A stretch of 64,000 nt of DNA from Arthrobacter sp. 135MFCol5.1 (GCF_000374865.1 NZ_KB895452.1:186001-250000); one strand, 5' to 3'; shown: positions 1 through 9,313, numbered from the stretch's first letter. Translations and numbers: made by a program. Notes: generated by a model not told the origin, from the letters alone.

Positions 1-1716
1 CGCATGCGGCGCCGGGACCTGATGGTGGACGATGAGACGCTGTTCGATTTCTATGACGCCCGGATCGGCGCCGACGTGGTGTCCGAGCGCCATTTCGACA
101 AATGGTGGAAGGACGCCCGGCGCGATAACCCGGACCTCTTGGACTACGACAAGTCGCTGCTGCTCAGCGACGATGCCGAGGACCTGGACGAGTCCGCCTA
201 TCCGAAGACCTGGCTGCACAAGGGCTTCGAACTCCCGTTGACGTACGAGTTCCATCCGGTGGCCCCGGGCGGATTGCCCGACCCCTCCGACGGTGTCACG
301 GCCGAGGTGCCTGTCCTGTTCTTGAACCAGCTCGACGATGCTCCCTTCCGCTGGCTCATCCCAGGCCAGCGGGTGGAGCTGGTGACTGCCCTGATCAAGT
401 CGCTGCCCAAGCAGGTCCGGAAGAATTTTGTTCCGGCCCCTGACGTTGCCCGCCAGGCGGTGGCGCTCCTCGAAGCGGACTTCGACCCCGCCACGGATGA
501 GCTGGAGCCGTCGCTGGAGCTGGCACTGCGGCGCCTCCGCGGCGCGGTCATCCCGCCCGGCTCCTGGAACTGGGATTCCGTGCCAACGCACCTGCGCGTC
601 AGCTTCAAGGTGGTGGACAGCAAGGGCAAGGTCCTCGGCGAGGGCAAGGACCTTGCCGCCTTGCAGGAGCAGCTGGCACCGGCAACGCGGCGTGCCATTG
701 CCGAATCGCTCGGCGCCACTCCCGCGACCACAGCGCCAGGCGGTACAGGCCCTGCGCAGCGCCGGGGCGGCAAGGCGTCCGACGACGGCCCGGCGGCCCG
801 GCAGCAGGCCCCAGGAGTGCCGGGGCAGCACGCCGCGGCCGGGTTCGTGGAGCAGGACGGCTTGACGGAGTGGAGTTTCGGCGCGATCGAGCGCCAGGTC
901 AGCAGCATGGTCAAAGGCCACACCGTCACCGGCTATCCGGCGCTCGTGGACCAGGGCCAGTCTGTTTCCCTCCGCGTCTTCCAAACCCCGGAGGAACAGC
1001 TCGAGGCGATGCGCGGCGGCGTCATCAGGCTGCTGGCTCTGCGCGTTCCAGCCCCGGACCGCTACGTCCTGGAGCACCTGAGCAACACGGAGAAGCTCAC
1101 CTTCAGCCAGAACCCGCACGGTTCGGTCTCGGCCCTGATCGCTGACTGCGCGCTGGCGGCCATCGACAAGCTCACGCCGGTGGACCTGCCATGGGACCGC
1201 ACGGCCTTCGATTCACTGTATGAGGTGGTCCGCGCCGAACTGATCGATACGGTGTTTACCGTGACCGCGGTGGTCGAACGCATCCTGGCGAGCACCCGCC
1301 GGATTGAAAAACAGCTCAAAGGCACTACCAGCCTGGCCTTGATCAGCGCGTTGAACGACGTCAGGAGCCAGCTGGAACAGCTGGTCTACCCGGGTTTTGT
1401 AGCACGCACGGGTTACGCCCAGCTGAGCCAGCTGCCGCGGTACCTGGCCGCAATCGAAAAGCGGCTGGAGCGGCTGCCGGGGAACGTCCAGCGCGACGCC
1501 GTCAATATGGCCGTGATCCAGCGGCTCGAAGACGACTACGACGACGCCGTCTCGGCGCTGCTGCCCGGCCGCCGCGCCGGCCGGGAGTTAACCCAGGTGC
1601 GCTGGATGCTCGAGGAGCTTCGGGTGAGCCTGTTCGCCGTCGAGCTGGGAACCGCGTATTCGGTGTCCGAGAAACGCATCCGCGTGGTGCTCAACAAGGC
1701 GCTCGCACCGGCCTGA
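1..1716 (+). CDS. hrpA: ATP-dependent RNA helicase HrpA, C-terminal part (5' end outside window)
   Basis: The reading frame is already open at base 1, so the first ATG at base 4 is internal and the true start lies upstream. The roughly 570 residues seen match the DUF3418 region that ends DEAH-box HrpA helicases; the ATPase motifs would lie upstream. A low-complexity Ala/Gly/Pro/Gln linker at about residues 235-280 separates two conserved blocks. HrpA of this family remodels RNA or stalled ribosomes. The gene ends 28 bases before fabH, so the two may be co-transcribed. The family call is firm; the exact substrate cannot be seen. Confidence 0.85.
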   Translation, partial: RMRRRDLMVDDETLFDFYDARIGADVVSERHFDKWWKDARRDNPDLLDYDKSLLLSDDAEDLDESAYPKTWLHKGFELPLTYEFHPVAPGGLPDPSDGVTAEVPVLFLNQLDDAPFRWLIPGQRVELVTALIKSLPKQVRKNFVPAPDVARQAVALLEADFDPATDELEPSLELALRRLRGAVIPPGSWNWDSVPTHLRVSFKVVDSKGKVLGEGKDLAALQEQLAPATRRAIAESLGATPATTAPGGTGPAQRRGGKASDDGPAARQQAPGVPGQHAAAGFVEQDGLTEWSFGAIERQVSSMVKGHTVTGYPALVDQGQSVSLRVFQTPEEQLEAMRGGVIRLLALRVPAPDRYVLEHLSNTEKLTFSQNPHGSVSALIADCALAAIDKLTPVDLPWDRTAFDSLYEVVRAELIDTVFTVTAVVERILASTRRIEKQLKGTTSLALISALNDVRSQLEQLVYPGFVARTGYAQLSQLPRYLAAIEKRLERLPGNVQRDAVNMAVIQRLEDDYDDAVSALLPGRRAGRELTQVRWMLEELRVSLFAVELGTAYSVSEKRIRVVLNKALAPA

Positions 1717-1744
1717 CGACGCCCGTCCAGAGAAGAGGAACTCA

Positions 1745-2728
1745 ATGAAGATCACGCTTGCCCAGGGTCCTGCCGGGACAGAGCTCGCCGGCTTGGGCCA
1801 CGCCCAGCCGGCGCATGTCATGGACAACCATGAACTGGAAGGCATGATGGACACGAGCGACGAGTGGATCCGGCAGCGTACGGGCATCGTGACCCGGCAC
1901 ATTGTGGCCGAGGGAGAAACGGTGGTGGACCTCGCGGTTCCCGCTGCGCGCATGGCCCTCGCTGATTCCGGGGTCGACGCTTCCGACATCGACCTGGTGG
2001 TGGTCGCCACCACCACGGCGGCGGAGCGGTCCCCCAACACCGCGGGCCGCATCGCGGAGGCACTGGGCCTCGGCAGGGACGGCCGCGGCCCGGGAATCAT
2101 GGACATCAACACCGCGTGCTCCGGCTTCGAATACGCCCTCGGCGTGGCTGACCAGGCCATCCGTACCGGAAGCGCCACGCACGCAATCGTGGTCGGGGCG
2201 GAAACCCTTTCCGCGGTCACGGACTGGACGGACCGCGCGACGGCGGTGCTCACCGCCGACGGTGCAGGCGCCGCCGTCGTCCGTCCGTCCGCCACACCGC
2301 GGGTGGGGCCGGTGGTCTGGGGTTCTGAGGCGGGCATGGCGGACGCCGTCCGGATCTCCCCGCCGGCGGGCAGGTTCTCGCAGAACGGCAGGGAGGTCCT
2401 CCGGTGGGCGTTGACCAGGGCCCCGGAGCGCGCCCGCAAAGTGGTGGCCCGCGCCGGCCTGGCCATGGACGACATCCAGGTCCTGGCAGCACACCAGGCC
2501 AACCTGCGCATCATCGAGCCGCTCGCTGAAGCCCTCGGCCTGACGGACCGGATCGTCATCACCGACGTCACCGAGTCCGGGAACACCTCCGCGGCCAGTG
2601 TGCCCCTCGGGTTGAGCAAATGGTGGCATGCCGGGCGGATCCCGGAGGATGTCCCCGCACTGCTGTTCGGGTTCGGCGGCGGCTTCACCTACGCGGGGAT
2701 GGTGGCGATGACTCCCCGCAGGAGCTGA
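1745..2728 (+). CDS. fabH: beta-ketoacyl-ACP synthase III (FabH-like)
   Basis: FabH condenses an acyl-CoA primer with malonyl-ACP to start fatty acid synthesis. The 327-residue protein has the usual family length and a complete Cys-His-Asn triad: Cys125 in NTACSGF, His250 in AAHQANLRI and Asn280 in SGNTSAASVPL. A purine-rich ribosome site (AGAAGAGGAA) precedes the ATG. It stands apart from a fab operon, behind hrpA, so it may be an accessory KAS III with another primer, or even a beta-ketoacyl synthase of another lipid pathway. It ends 2 bases from the converging HIT gene. Confidence 0.85.
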   Translation: MKITLAQGPAGTELAGLGHAQPAHVMDNHELEGMMDTSDEWIRQRTGIVTRHIVAEGETVVDLAVPAARMALADSGVDASDIDLVVVATTTAAERSPNTAGRIAEALGLGRDGRGPGIMDINTACSGFEYALGVADQAIRTGSATHAIVVGAETLSAVTDWTDRATAVLTADGAGAAVVRPSATPRVGPVVWGSEAGMADAVRISPPAGRFSQNGREVLRWALTRAPERARKVVARAGLAMDDIQVLAAHQANLRIIEPLAEALGLTDRIVITDVTESGNTSAASVPLGLSKWWHAGRIPEDVPALLFGFGGGFTYAGMVAMTPRRS

Positions 2729-2730
2729 AC

Positions 2731-3159
2731 CTACCCTTCGGGTACGAACTCCCCGTAGCCGGCCGCGCGGAGGCCTTCACGGAGTTTTTCCGCGTTGGCG
2801 TCCAGGACAGCGGGGTCCGGGTTCTGGTCTGCAGAACCGAAGTCAAAGTCGGCCATGCTCCGGGAGGGCCATACGTGGACGTGCAGGTGGTTGACCTCGT
2901 ACCCGGCCACGATCAAGCCGGCCCGCCGGGCGTTGAAAATGTCCACTTGCACGGCCCCGATGCACCGGGCAACCTCCATGACACGGGCCAGGGTCTCCGG
3001 CGATGCGTCGGTCCAGCGGTCCACTTCCTCGGTGGGAACCACCAGCGTGTGCCCATCGGCGAGCGGTCCGGTCGTGAGGAATGCGGACACGTCGTCTTCA
3101 CGCCAAACGAACCTGCCGGGGATCTCACCATTCAGGATCCGGGTGAAAAGGGTGCTCAT
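2731..3159 (-). CDS. HIT family nucleotide hydrolase/transferase
   Basis: This 142-residue protein carries the histidine triad motif HLHVHVWP near residue 95, the active site of HIT proteins that hydrolyse or transfer nucleotidyl groups, typically from AMP-lysine, AMP-NH2 or dinucleoside polyphosphates. The N-terminal IPGRFVWREDD and GHTLVVP segments are also typical. Its ATG overlaps the stop of the upstream alcohol dehydrogenase (ATGA), so it is the last gene of a three-gene coupled operon with that dehydrogenase and a sulfurtransferase. The substrate cannot be told from sequence. Confidence 0.88.
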   Translation of the reverse strand: MSTLFTRILNGEIPGRFVWREDDVSAFLTTGPLADGHTLVVPTEEVDRWTDASPETLARVMEVARCIGAVQVDIFNARRAGLIVAGYEVNHLHVHVWPSRSMADFDFGSADQNPDPAVLDANAEKLREGLRAAGYGEFVPEG

Positions 3160-4313
3160 GCGTCTGCCTCCTCGGCGGCTGGCTGCAACGTGCCGGTATC
3201 CAGCACGAACCGGTATTTTACGTCTCCCGCAACCATTCGGTCGTAGGCGTCATTGAGTTCTCCGGCGGCCACCAGCTCGATGTCGGCCACCACGCCGTGC
3301 TCGGCGCAGAAGTCCAGCATCTCCTGGGTTTCGGCGATGCCGCCGATCAGCGATCCGGCGTAGGCTATCCGGCGCCGGATCAGTGAGCCCGGATTGACCG
3401 GGGGCATGGCCTCGGACGGCAGGCCCAGTTGGAACAGCGCCCCGTCGACCCGCAGGGTCCGGAAGTACGGGTTCAGGTCGTGCGGGGCGGCAACGGTATC
3501 GATAATGAGGTCGATGCTCCGGTCGGCACCAGCCATGGCCGCGTCGTCCCGGGACAGGACAACCCGGTCCGCACCCAGTTCCAGGGCGGCAGCAGTTTTC
3601 GCCTCGGACGTGGTGAATACCACCACGGTGGCACCCATGGCTTTGGCGAGCTTGACGGCCATGTGGCCCAGTCCGCCGAGGCCCACCACGCCCACGACGT
3701 CGCCTTCCTCCACACCGAAATGCCGCAGCGGGGAGAACGTGGTGACGCCTGCGCAGAGCAGTGGCGCGGCCCCGGCCGGGTCCAGGGAAGCGGGGACATG
3801 AAGGACGTACCGCTTGTCCACCACGATGGAGGAGGAGTATCCGCCCTGGGTGATGGCGTCGCCGTTCCTCCGGTCCTTGGCGCCGTAGGTTCCGGTCATC
3901 CCGTTTTCGCAGTACTGTTCCAGGCCGTCCAGGCAGCTCCCGCATTCGCGGCAGGAGTCCACCATGCAGCCCACGCCCACGCGATCGCCGATGGCGAAGT
4001 CGGTGACGCCGGCACCAGTCCGGCTGACCGTTCCCACGATCTCGTGCCCGGGAACCAGTGGATAGGCCTGCGTGCCCCACTCTCCGCGGGTGGCGTGCAC
4101 ATCCGAATGGCAGAGCCCGCAGAATTCAATGGCGATCTCGACGTCGTCCGGTTTGGGAGTGCGCCGGGCCACGGTCAGGGGCACGAGCCCGCTGTCCCCG
4201 GAGGTTGCGCCGTAGGCGCCGGCCAGCCGTCCGCCGTCCTCCGCCGGCCGCGGGTCGGCGGCGGCCGCAATAGGTTGGGCGAGGGGTGGCGGCACGGGGC
4301 GTCCAGGTGTCAT
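3156..4313 (-). CDS. NAD(P)-dependent zinc alcohol dehydrogenase (YahK/cinnamyl-ADH type)
   Basis: A medium-chain zinc dehydrogenase that oxidises alcohols or reduces aldehydes. Catalytic zinc ligands are visible at Cys68 (GLCHSD) and His90-Glu91 (PGHEIVG); a four-cysteine structural zinc lobe follows (Cys121, 124, 127, 135). The Rossmann motif is GLGGLGHMAVKLAKA. The protein has 385 residues, about 35 more than close relatives, because of a Pro/Ala-rich N-terminal extension. No ATG, GTG or TTG lies between that extension and the conserved AGAYGATSG start, so the ATG that overlaps the sulfurtransferase stop is the only plausible start. The true substrate is unknown. Confidence 0.88.
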   Translation of the reverse strand: MTPGRPVPPPLAQPIAAAADPRPAEDGGRLAGAYGATSGDSGLVPLTVARRTPKPDDVEIAIEFCGLCHSDVHATRGEWGTQAYPLVPGHEIVGTVSRTGAGVTDFAIGDRVGVGCMVDSCRECGSCLDGLEQYCENGMTGTYGAKDRRNGDAITQGGYSSSIVVDKRYVLHVPASLDPAGAAPLLCAGVTTFSPLRHFGVEEGDVVGVVGLGGLGHMAVKLAKAMGATVVVFTTSEAKTAAALELGADRVVLSRDDAAMAGADRSIDLIIDTVAAPHDLNPYFRTLRVDGALFQLGLPSEAMPPVNPGSLIRRRIAYAGSLIGGIAETQEMLDFCAEHGVVADIELVAAGELNDAYDRMVAGDVKYRFVLDTGTLQPAAEEADA

Positions 4314-5203
4314 GGTCCGACGCTACCCTTGCCGTCGGCGAAGTTTCCAGCCGGGGCGCCGGTGCCTCCCGGTTCCGGACCGGTCGCCACCGGCAGGCCG
4401 GGGCGGTTGGACCATTCCGAGAACGACCCCGGATAGAGCGCAGCCGTGAAGCCGGCCAGTTCCAGCGCGGCCACCTGGTGGGCCGCTGTGACGCCGGACC
4501 CGCAGTAGACGGCGATGGGCAGGTCACCGCCGGCCCCGAGGGACTCGAACCTCCGGCGCAGCTCTGCCGGTGGCAGGAAGTACCCGGAATCGTCCACGTT
4601 GTCCGCCGTGGGCGCGCTGACCGCTCCCGGAATGTGCCCGGCCCGCGGATCAACGGGTTCGACCTCGCCCCGGTACCTCTCCCCCGCCCGCGCATCGAGC
4701 AACAACCCGTGGCCGGACCAGGTGGCGGCAGCGCCGGCGTCGAGCACCGGCATCCCGCCGCCGCCCAGGTCTACGTCGCCGCGGACGGTCTGGACGGGGC
4801 CGGATTCAAGGGGCAGGCCGGCCTTTCGCCAGGCGGCCAGGCCGCCGTCGAGCAGGTATGCTTCGGCAAACCCTGCGTTGCGCAGCATCCACCAGAGCCT
4901 GGCGGCCGCCATGTTGGCGCTGTCATCGTAGGCGACCACGACGTCGCCGTTCCGGATCCCCCACCGCCGCGCCGCCTCCTGGAACTGCCCGGCGCCAGGC
5001 AGCGGGTGCCTCCCGCGGTCCGGGATGGCCGGGTCCGCAAGTTCGGTGGCCAGGTCAACGAAGACAGCTCCCGGCAGGTGCTCCCGCAGGTAATGCTCGT
5101 GCCCGCGGGGGTCGCCGAGCACCCAGCGGACATCCAGCAGGACTGTTCGGTGGCCGGCGGCCCGCCGCGACTCAAGGCGGGAGACATCCATCAGCGGGTT
5201 CAT
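4310..5203 (-). CDS. Sulfurtransferase with two rhodanese domains
   Basis: A tandem-rhodanese protein of the thiosulfate/3-mercaptopyruvate sulfurtransferase family, moving sulfane sulfur to thiols or cyanide. Two domains of about 130 residues are present; the C-terminal one carries the active cysteine in VYCGSGVTA (about residue 234). The CGSGVTA loop is nearer 3-mercaptopyruvate than thiosulfate enzymes, but this is weak evidence. The ATG at 5203 is chosen because AAGGAG lies 5 bases before it; an upstream GTG would overlap that site. It heads an operon with overlapping starts and diverges from a cysteine desulfhydrase, which suggests shared sulfur metabolism. Confidence 0.88.
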   Translation of the reverse strand: MNPLMDVSRLESRRAAGHRTVLLDVRWVLGDPRGHEHYLREHLPGAVFVDLATELADPAIPDRGRHPLPGAGQFQEAARRWGIRNGDVVVAYDDSANMAAARLWWMLRNAGFAEAYLLDGGLAAWRKAGLPLESGPVQTVRGDVDLGGGGMPVLDAGAAATWSGHGLLLDARAGERYRGEVEPVDPRAGHIPGAVSAPTADNVDDSGYFLPPAELRRRFESLGAGGDLPIAVYCGSGVTAAHQVAALELAGFTAALYPGSFSEWSNRPGLPVATGPEPGGTGAPAGNFADGKGSVGP

Positions 5204-5300
5204 GTGCACTCCTTCTGCGGATCCGGGCCGCGGCTCAGGCTTGGTGTGTGGATCTTGCCAACGGATCCCACTCTAAGCGCGCCGCGGCCGCCCGCGCGGG

Positions 5301-5306
5301 TAGGCT
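5301..5306 (+). promoter_or_regulatory. -10 hexamer placed for a leaderless cds1 transcript
   Basis: TAGGCT lies 6 bases before the GTG start at 5313 and no Shine-Dalgarno sequence is present. Transcription starting about 7 bases downstream would begin at the start codon. No clear -35 box is seen. Confidence 0.5.
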
Positions 5307-5312
5307 GGTCCG

Positions 5313-6428
5313 GTGAAGATCGAGGGCAGCGCAGACGGGGACGGCAGCCGCCGCGGCGGGGCAGACCGGGAATGGGCAGACAACGCCATCCGGACCATCA
5401 GGGCGGAAAACAACCGGTCGGCAGACACCCATCTCTACGCGGTGCCGCTGCCGGAGCAGTGGGGCATCCAGCTCTACCTCAAGGACGAATCCACCCACCG
5501 TTCCGGCAGCCTCAAGCACCGGCTGGCGCGGTCCCTTTTCCTGTTCGGGCTGGTGAACGGCTGGATCCGCGAGGACACCACCATCGTGGAAGCCTCCAGC
5601 GGCAGCACCGCAGTATCCGAGGCCTACTTCGCCCGGTTGCTGGGGCTGCCCTTCATCGCGGTGATGGCCCGTACCACCAGCCCGGAAAAAATCGCGTTGA
5701 TCGAACAGTTCGGCGGCACGTGCCTCCTGGTGGAGAACGCCTCGGATGTCTACGCCGTGGCCGAAGACGTGGCGGCCACCTGCAACGGACACTACATGGA
5801 CCAGTTCACCTATGCGGAGCGGGCCACCGACTGGCGCGGCAACAACAACATTGCCGAGTCGATCTTTGGCCAGCTCAGCCTGGAACAGCATCCGGTTCCG
5901 GACTGGATCGTGGTGGGCGCGGGGACCGGCGGGACCAGTGCCACGATCGGCCGCTACCTGCGCTACCACAGCCATCCCACCCGGCTCCTGGTGGTGGACC
6001 CTGAAAACTCGGCCTTCTACCCCGGCTGGCTGGCGGACACGGCTGAACAGCCCACCGGCCTGCCGTCACGCATCGAAGGCATCGGCCGGGCGCGGATGGA
6101 GCCAAGCTTCGTCCCCACCGTCATCGACCGGATGGTCCAGGTGCCGGACGCGGCGTCCGTCGGCGCCATGCGCCACCTGGACTCCTACGCCGGCCTGCAC
6201 GCCGGACCCTCCACCGGCACCAACCTTTGGGGTGTCTGGCAAACGGTGGCACGGATGCTGTCCGATGGCCGGCGAGGCAGCATTGTGTCATTGATGTGCG
6301 ACGGCGGAGAGCGCTATGCGGGCAACTACTACAACCCGGAGTGGCTGGCGTCGCAGGGGCTGGATCCGGCGCCCTACGAGGCCGTGATCTCACGCTTCCT
6401 CGACACCGGCGAGTGGACGGCGGACTAG
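5313..6428 (+). CDS. cds1: PLP-dependent L-cysteine desulfhydrase (Cds1-like)
   Basis: This 371-residue fold-type II PLP enzyme resembles actinobacterial Cds1 (Rv3684 type), which splits L-cysteine into pyruvate, ammonia and hydrogen sulfide, rather than a biosynthetic cysteine synthase. The PLP lysine is Lys68 in SGSLKHRLA; the phosphate-binding loop is seen in [16 protein letters not shown] and the substrate loop in [14 protein letters not shown]. The GTG start follows directly on a promoter-like hexamer. It is divergent from the sulfurtransferase gene across 109 bases, and its 3' end overlaps the converging metallo-hydrolase by 4 bases. A cysteine synthase-like role is the main alternative. 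Confidence 0.8.
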   Translation: MKIEGSADGDGSRRGGADREWADNAIRTIRAENNRSADTHLYAVPLPEQWGIQLYLKDESTHRSGSLKHRLARSLFLFGLVNGWIREDTTIVEASSGSTAVSEAYFARLLGLPFIAVMARTTSPEKIALIEQFGGTCLLVENASDVYAVAEDVAATCNGHYMDQFTYAERATDWRGNNNIAESIFGQLSLEQHPVPDWIVVGAGTGGTSATIGRYLRYHSHPTRLLVVDPENSAFYPGWLADTAEQPTGLPSRIEGIGRARMEPSFVPTVIDRMVQVPDAASVGAMRHLDSYAGLHAGPSTGTNLWGVWQTVARMLSDGRRGSIVSLMCDGGERYAGNYYNPEWLASQGLDPAPYEAVISRFLDTGEWTAD

Positions 6429-7081
6429 ACCTCCACGGACTCGCGGGCAGCCAGGTGCCTGTACTCGGTGCCATACTTCGCACCGATCCGCTGCACATGG
6501 CCCTCAATGATGCCCAGTCCGATCTCATTGAGCAGGCCGTCGTGGATCTGGAACGCCTGCGGTGCCCGCACTCCGATGACGAAGTCCACCACCTCGGCGG
6601 ACTTGCTCCACGGTGCGTGCAGCGGCACCAGCAGGGTTTTCACGCTGAGGCCGTCAGGGATGATGAATGAATCTCCCGGGTGGTAGACATTGCGGTCCAC
6701 CAGGTAGCCAATGTTCGCCACCATCGGGATCTGGGGGTGGATCAGGGCATGCTGTCCGCCGAAGCTGCGGATTTCGAACCCTGCAACCTGGAACGAGGAC
6801 CCCGGGTCAACCGTGTGGATCCTCCCGGCGGCGCCGGCAGCTTCCCCGCGCAGCTGGTCGGACACGGACCCGGGCGCGTACAGCGCCAGGTCCTGGTTGC
6901 TGGCGAGGGCCTCCACCACGGCTTTGGTGTCCAGGTGGTCCTGGTGCTCATGGGTCACCAGGACGGCGTCAGCCCCGGCAAGGGCCTCGGCTGATTCGGA
7001 GAAGGTGCCCGGATCAAGGACCAGGACCCCGGACTCCTTCTCAAGCCGGACACAGGCGTGGGTGTATTTGGTCAGCTTCAT
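6425..7081 (-). CDS. Metallo-beta-lactamase-fold hydrolase (UlaG-like)
   Basis: A 218-residue cytoplasmic metallo-hydrolase with the di-metal motif HEHQDHLD at about residue 44 and further His and Asp ligands in [10 protein letters not shown] and YHPGDSF. The short single-domain form without extra domains places it with UlaG-like MBL proteins annotated as L-ascorbate-6-phosphate lactonase or general phosphodiesterase. The substrate cannot be assigned. It is transcribed convergently with cds1 and divergently from zur. Confidence 0.82.
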   Translation of the reverse strand: MKLTKYTHACVRLEKESGVLVLDPGTFSESAEALAGADAVLVTHEHQDHLDTKAVVEALASNQDLALYAPGSVSDQLRGEAAGAAGRIHTVDPGSSFQVAGFEIRSFGGQHALIHPQIPMVANIGYLVDRNVYHPGDSFIIPDGLSVKTLLVPLHAPWSKSAEVVDFVIGVRAPQAFQIHDGLLNEIGLGIIEGHVQRIGAKYGTEYRHLAARESVEV

Positions 7082-7087
7082 GGCGCC

Positions 7088-7093
7088 AGCCTA
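7088..7093 (-). promoter_or_regulatory. -10 hexamer for a leaderless metallo-hydrolase transcript
   Basis: TAGGCT on the minus strand ends 6 bases before the ATG at 7081, with no ribosome-binding site between. The spacing predicts a transcript that starts at the start codon. Confidence 0.5.
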
Positions 7094-7132
7094 GGGCGCG
7101 TCCCGGAACCGTGTCCACGAGGCGCCGGCTGG

Positions 7133-7138
7133 TAATCT
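7133..7138 (+). promoter_or_regulatory. -10 hexamer ahead of zur
   Basis: TAATCT sits 33 bases before the preferred zur ATG. The predicted transcript would have a leader of about 27 bases that holds the GGAAG ribosome site. A TTG at 7145 would be the start only if the mRNA were leaderless, which is unlikely for TTG. Confidence 0.4.
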
Positions 7139-7171
7139 TGGTGTTTGCCCCCCACGGAAGCGAGTTTGTCC

Positions 7172-7633
7172 ATGCCGATCGGCGTCAAGGCTGATTCCGC
7201 CGCCCCATCCCCGGCAGGAGGCGGCAAGGAGCAGCGCGTCACCAAGCAGCGCAAGGCCGTCAGCGCAGCCCTGGACGACCTTGATGACTTCGTCAGTACG
7301 CAGGAGCTCTACCGGATCCTGCACAACCAGGGCGTGTCCGTATCCCTCGCCACGGCCTACCGGATCCTCCAGTCCCTCGCGGATGAGGGCTTGGTGGATG
7401 TACTGCGCAATGGCGACGGCGAGGCCGTGTACCGGCGCTGCAACGTGACCGTGCACCACCACCACCTGCTGTGCAGGAACTGCGGCAAGGCCGTGGAGGT
7501 GGAGGCACCCGCCGTCGAAACCTGGGCAGCGCGGACAGCGGCCGAACATGGTTTCACCGAGGTCGACCACACGGTGGAGATCTTCGGGCTGTGCCCGGAC
7601 TGCACTGCCCTTAAGGCTGCCGGGCAGCTGTGA
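7172..7633 (+). CDS. zur: Fur-family zinc uptake regulator (Zur)
   Basis: A Fur-family repressor: winged-helix DNA-binding half (VTKQRKAVSAALDD to EAVYRRC) and a metal-sensing half with HHHHLLCRNCG and a second CPDC zinc knuckle near the C-terminus. Its place tail-to-tail with a zinc ABC importer makes Zur much more likely than Fur. With zinc bound it would repress znuABC. The ATG at 7172 is preferred over an upstream TTG because GGAAG lies about 11 bases before it; this gives 153 residues. The last 23 bases overlap the 3' end of the converging permease gene. Confidence 0.87.
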   Translation: MPIGVKADSAAPSPAGGGKEQRVTKQRKAVSAALDDLDDFVSTQELYRILHNQGVSVSLATAYRILQSLADEGLVDVLRNGDGEAVYRRCNVTVHHHHLLCRNCGKAVEVEAPAVETWAARTAAEHGFTEVDHTVEIFGLCPDCTALKAAGQL

Positions 7634-8495
7634 GGACCCTGCCGTTGATTCCGCGGGCCGCCCGCACGGAACCGATGACGCGGCACACAACATAGATCAG
7701 GAATGACAACGTGGTGACGTAAGGGCTGATCGGGATCCGGCCGCCCAAGGCCAGCAGGATTCCGCCCACGGTCGCCGTAACGGCGAAAAGGACACTCAGG
7801 ATAACCACCCATACCGGCGATGAGGTGACCCGCAGGGCAGCAGCGGCAGGTGTGATCAGCAGTGCGAGTACCAGGAGGGCCCCCACCACCTGGATGGACA
7901 GTGCCACGCTGACGCCCAGCAGGATCATGAACACGATGGCCAGGCTGCGCACGGGAACTCCCCGCGCCTCCGCAAGTTCCGGGTCGATGCTGGCAAAGTT
8001 CAGCGGCCGCCAGATGGCCACCAGTGCGAGCATCACTACGAGGGCCGCCCCGGCCAGTGCCTGGAGCTGGACGGTGTCCACCGAGACGATTTGCCCGGTG
8101 AGCAGCCCGAACTTGTTCGCTGCGCGGCCTTGGTAGAGGGACAGGAACAGGATTCCCAGGCCCAGCCCGAACGGCATGATCACGCCGATGATCGAGTTCT
8201 TGTCCCTGGCCCGGACGCCCATCAGGCCCAGCAACAGTGCTGCCGCCACGGATCCGATCAGCGAGCCGAAGACCACGTCGGCGCCGATGAGCAGGGCAAA
8301 GGCCGCACCTGCGAAGGAGAGCTCGGAAATGCCGTGGACCGCGAAGGCAAGGTCGCGCTTCATGACGAACGTCCCCACCAGCCCGCCGAGGAGTCCGAGG
8401 ACGGCGCCGGCCCAGATCGAATTCTGGACCAGGACGAGGAGCTCGCCGTAGTTGTCGAAGTTGAAGATGGCCCCCAAGATGCTGTTGGCGTCCAT
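7611..8495 (-). CDS. znuB: Zinc ABC transporter permease (ZnuB-like)
   Basis: An integral membrane permease of the ABC-3 (zinc/manganese) family with about eight hydrophobic segments over 294 residues. The conserved cytoplasmic stretch around SIDPELAEARGVPVRSL contacts the ATPase. It is the last gene of znuA-znuC-znuB. The ATG at 8495 lies 7 bases after GGAGG and shares one base with the znuC stop; a GTG one codon upstream is possible. Zinc rather than manganese is inferred from the adjacent Zur gene and the His-rich loop of the binding protein. Confidence 0.88.
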   Translation of the reverse strand: MDANSILGAIFNFDNYGELLVLVQNSIWAGAVLGLLGGLVGTFVMKRDLAFAVHGISELSFAGAAFALLIGADVVFGSLIGSVAAALLLGLMGVRARDKNSIIGVIMPFGLGLGILFLSLYQGRAANKFGLLTGQIVSVDTVQLQALAGAALVVMLALVAIWRPLNFASIDPELAEARGVPVRSLAIVFMILLGVSVALSIQVVGALLVLALLITPAAAALRVTSSPVWVVILSVLFAVTATVGGILLALGGRIPISPYVTTLSFLIYVVCRVIGSVRAARGINGRVLTAARQP

Positions 8496-9313
8496 CACGC
8501 CACCTCCCCGGCCAGTGCGTCCGCCCCGGCATGATGATGGTGCGTGGTGGCATCCGGCAGGCCGACGACGACGATCCTGCCGTTGGCGTGAATCACCTCC
8601 ACATGGCTGCCGTACAGGTCCGAGAGCACTTCCGTGGTCATGACCTCTTCCGGCGTTCCCACCCGGAAACGACCGCCGGCCAGGTACAGCACCCGGTCCA
8701 CGTAATCGATGATCGGGTTGATCTCATGGGTGACGAAGACGACCGCGCTGTTCTTCTCATGGCTTTGCTTGTTGATCAGCGCACTGACCGCCTGCTGGTG
8801 GTGCAGGTCCAGGGACAGCAGCGGCTCGTCGCAGAGCAGAACCTGGGGATCGGTGGCCAGCGCCTGGGCCACCCGGAGCCGCTGCTGCTCGCCGCCGGAG
8901 AGCTGGCCTACCGGCACCTTGGCGTAGTCGGTGGCCCCTACCAGTTCCAGGAGTTGATCCACGCGCCGGTTTATTTTCGCCGCTGACAGCCGGACGCCCC
9001 AGCGGTGGCCGTCCACCCCCAGGCCCACCAGGTCGCGGGCGCGCATGGGCGTGTCCACCGGGAACGATTTTTGCTGCGGGATGTAGCCGATCAGGCTGCT
9101 GCCGCGTTCCACGGGACGGCCACCCAGCGTGGCTTGTCCCGCGTGCAGCTTTTGCAGGCCCAGGAGGACTTTCAGGAAGCTGGTCTTGCCGCTGCCGTTC
9201 GGGCCCAGCACGGCGAAGAACTCGCCCGGCCGGATGTCCAGGTCAAGGCCGGACCAAAGCGTCCGCTGGCCGAACGCAAGCCCGGCACCCTTGAGGCTGA
9301 CAACGGAATTCAC
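8495..9313 (-). CDS. znuC: Zinc ABC transporter ATP-binding protein (ZnuC-like)
   Basis: An ABC ATPase of about 272 residues with Walker A GPNGSGKTS, signature LSGGEQQRL, Walker B VLLCDEPLLSLD and the switch histidine in VFVTHEINP. It powers uptake through the ZnuB permease. The start is a GTG at 9313 whose GTGA overlaps the znuA stop, as in other coupled genes here; the longer frame upstream only runs over the end of znuA. The C-terminal tail is rich in histidine (THHHHAG), which may bind metal. Confidence 0.9.
   Translation of the reverse strand: MNSVVSLKGAGLAFGQRTLWSGLDLDIRPGEFFAVLGPNGSGKTSFLKVLLGLQKLHAGQATLGGRPVERGSSLIGYIPQQKSFPVDTPMRARDLVGLGVDGHRWGVRLSAAKINRRVDQLLELVGATDYAKVPVGQLSGGEQQRLRVAQALATDPQVLLCDEPLLSLDLHHQQAVSALINKQSHEKNSAVVFVTHEINPIIDYVDRVLYLAGGRFRVGTPEEVMTTEVLSDLYGSHVEVIHANGRIVVVGLPDATTHHHHAGADALAGEVA

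Noticed and set aside
1588..2688. 366-codon antisense frame over hrpA/fabH
   Set aside because: Ser/Arg/Pro-rich shadow frame opposite two well-supported genes.
7145..7171. TTG start for zur
   Set aside because: It would fit only a leaderless TTG message; the ATG at 7172 has a ribosome site and begins nearer the conserved part.
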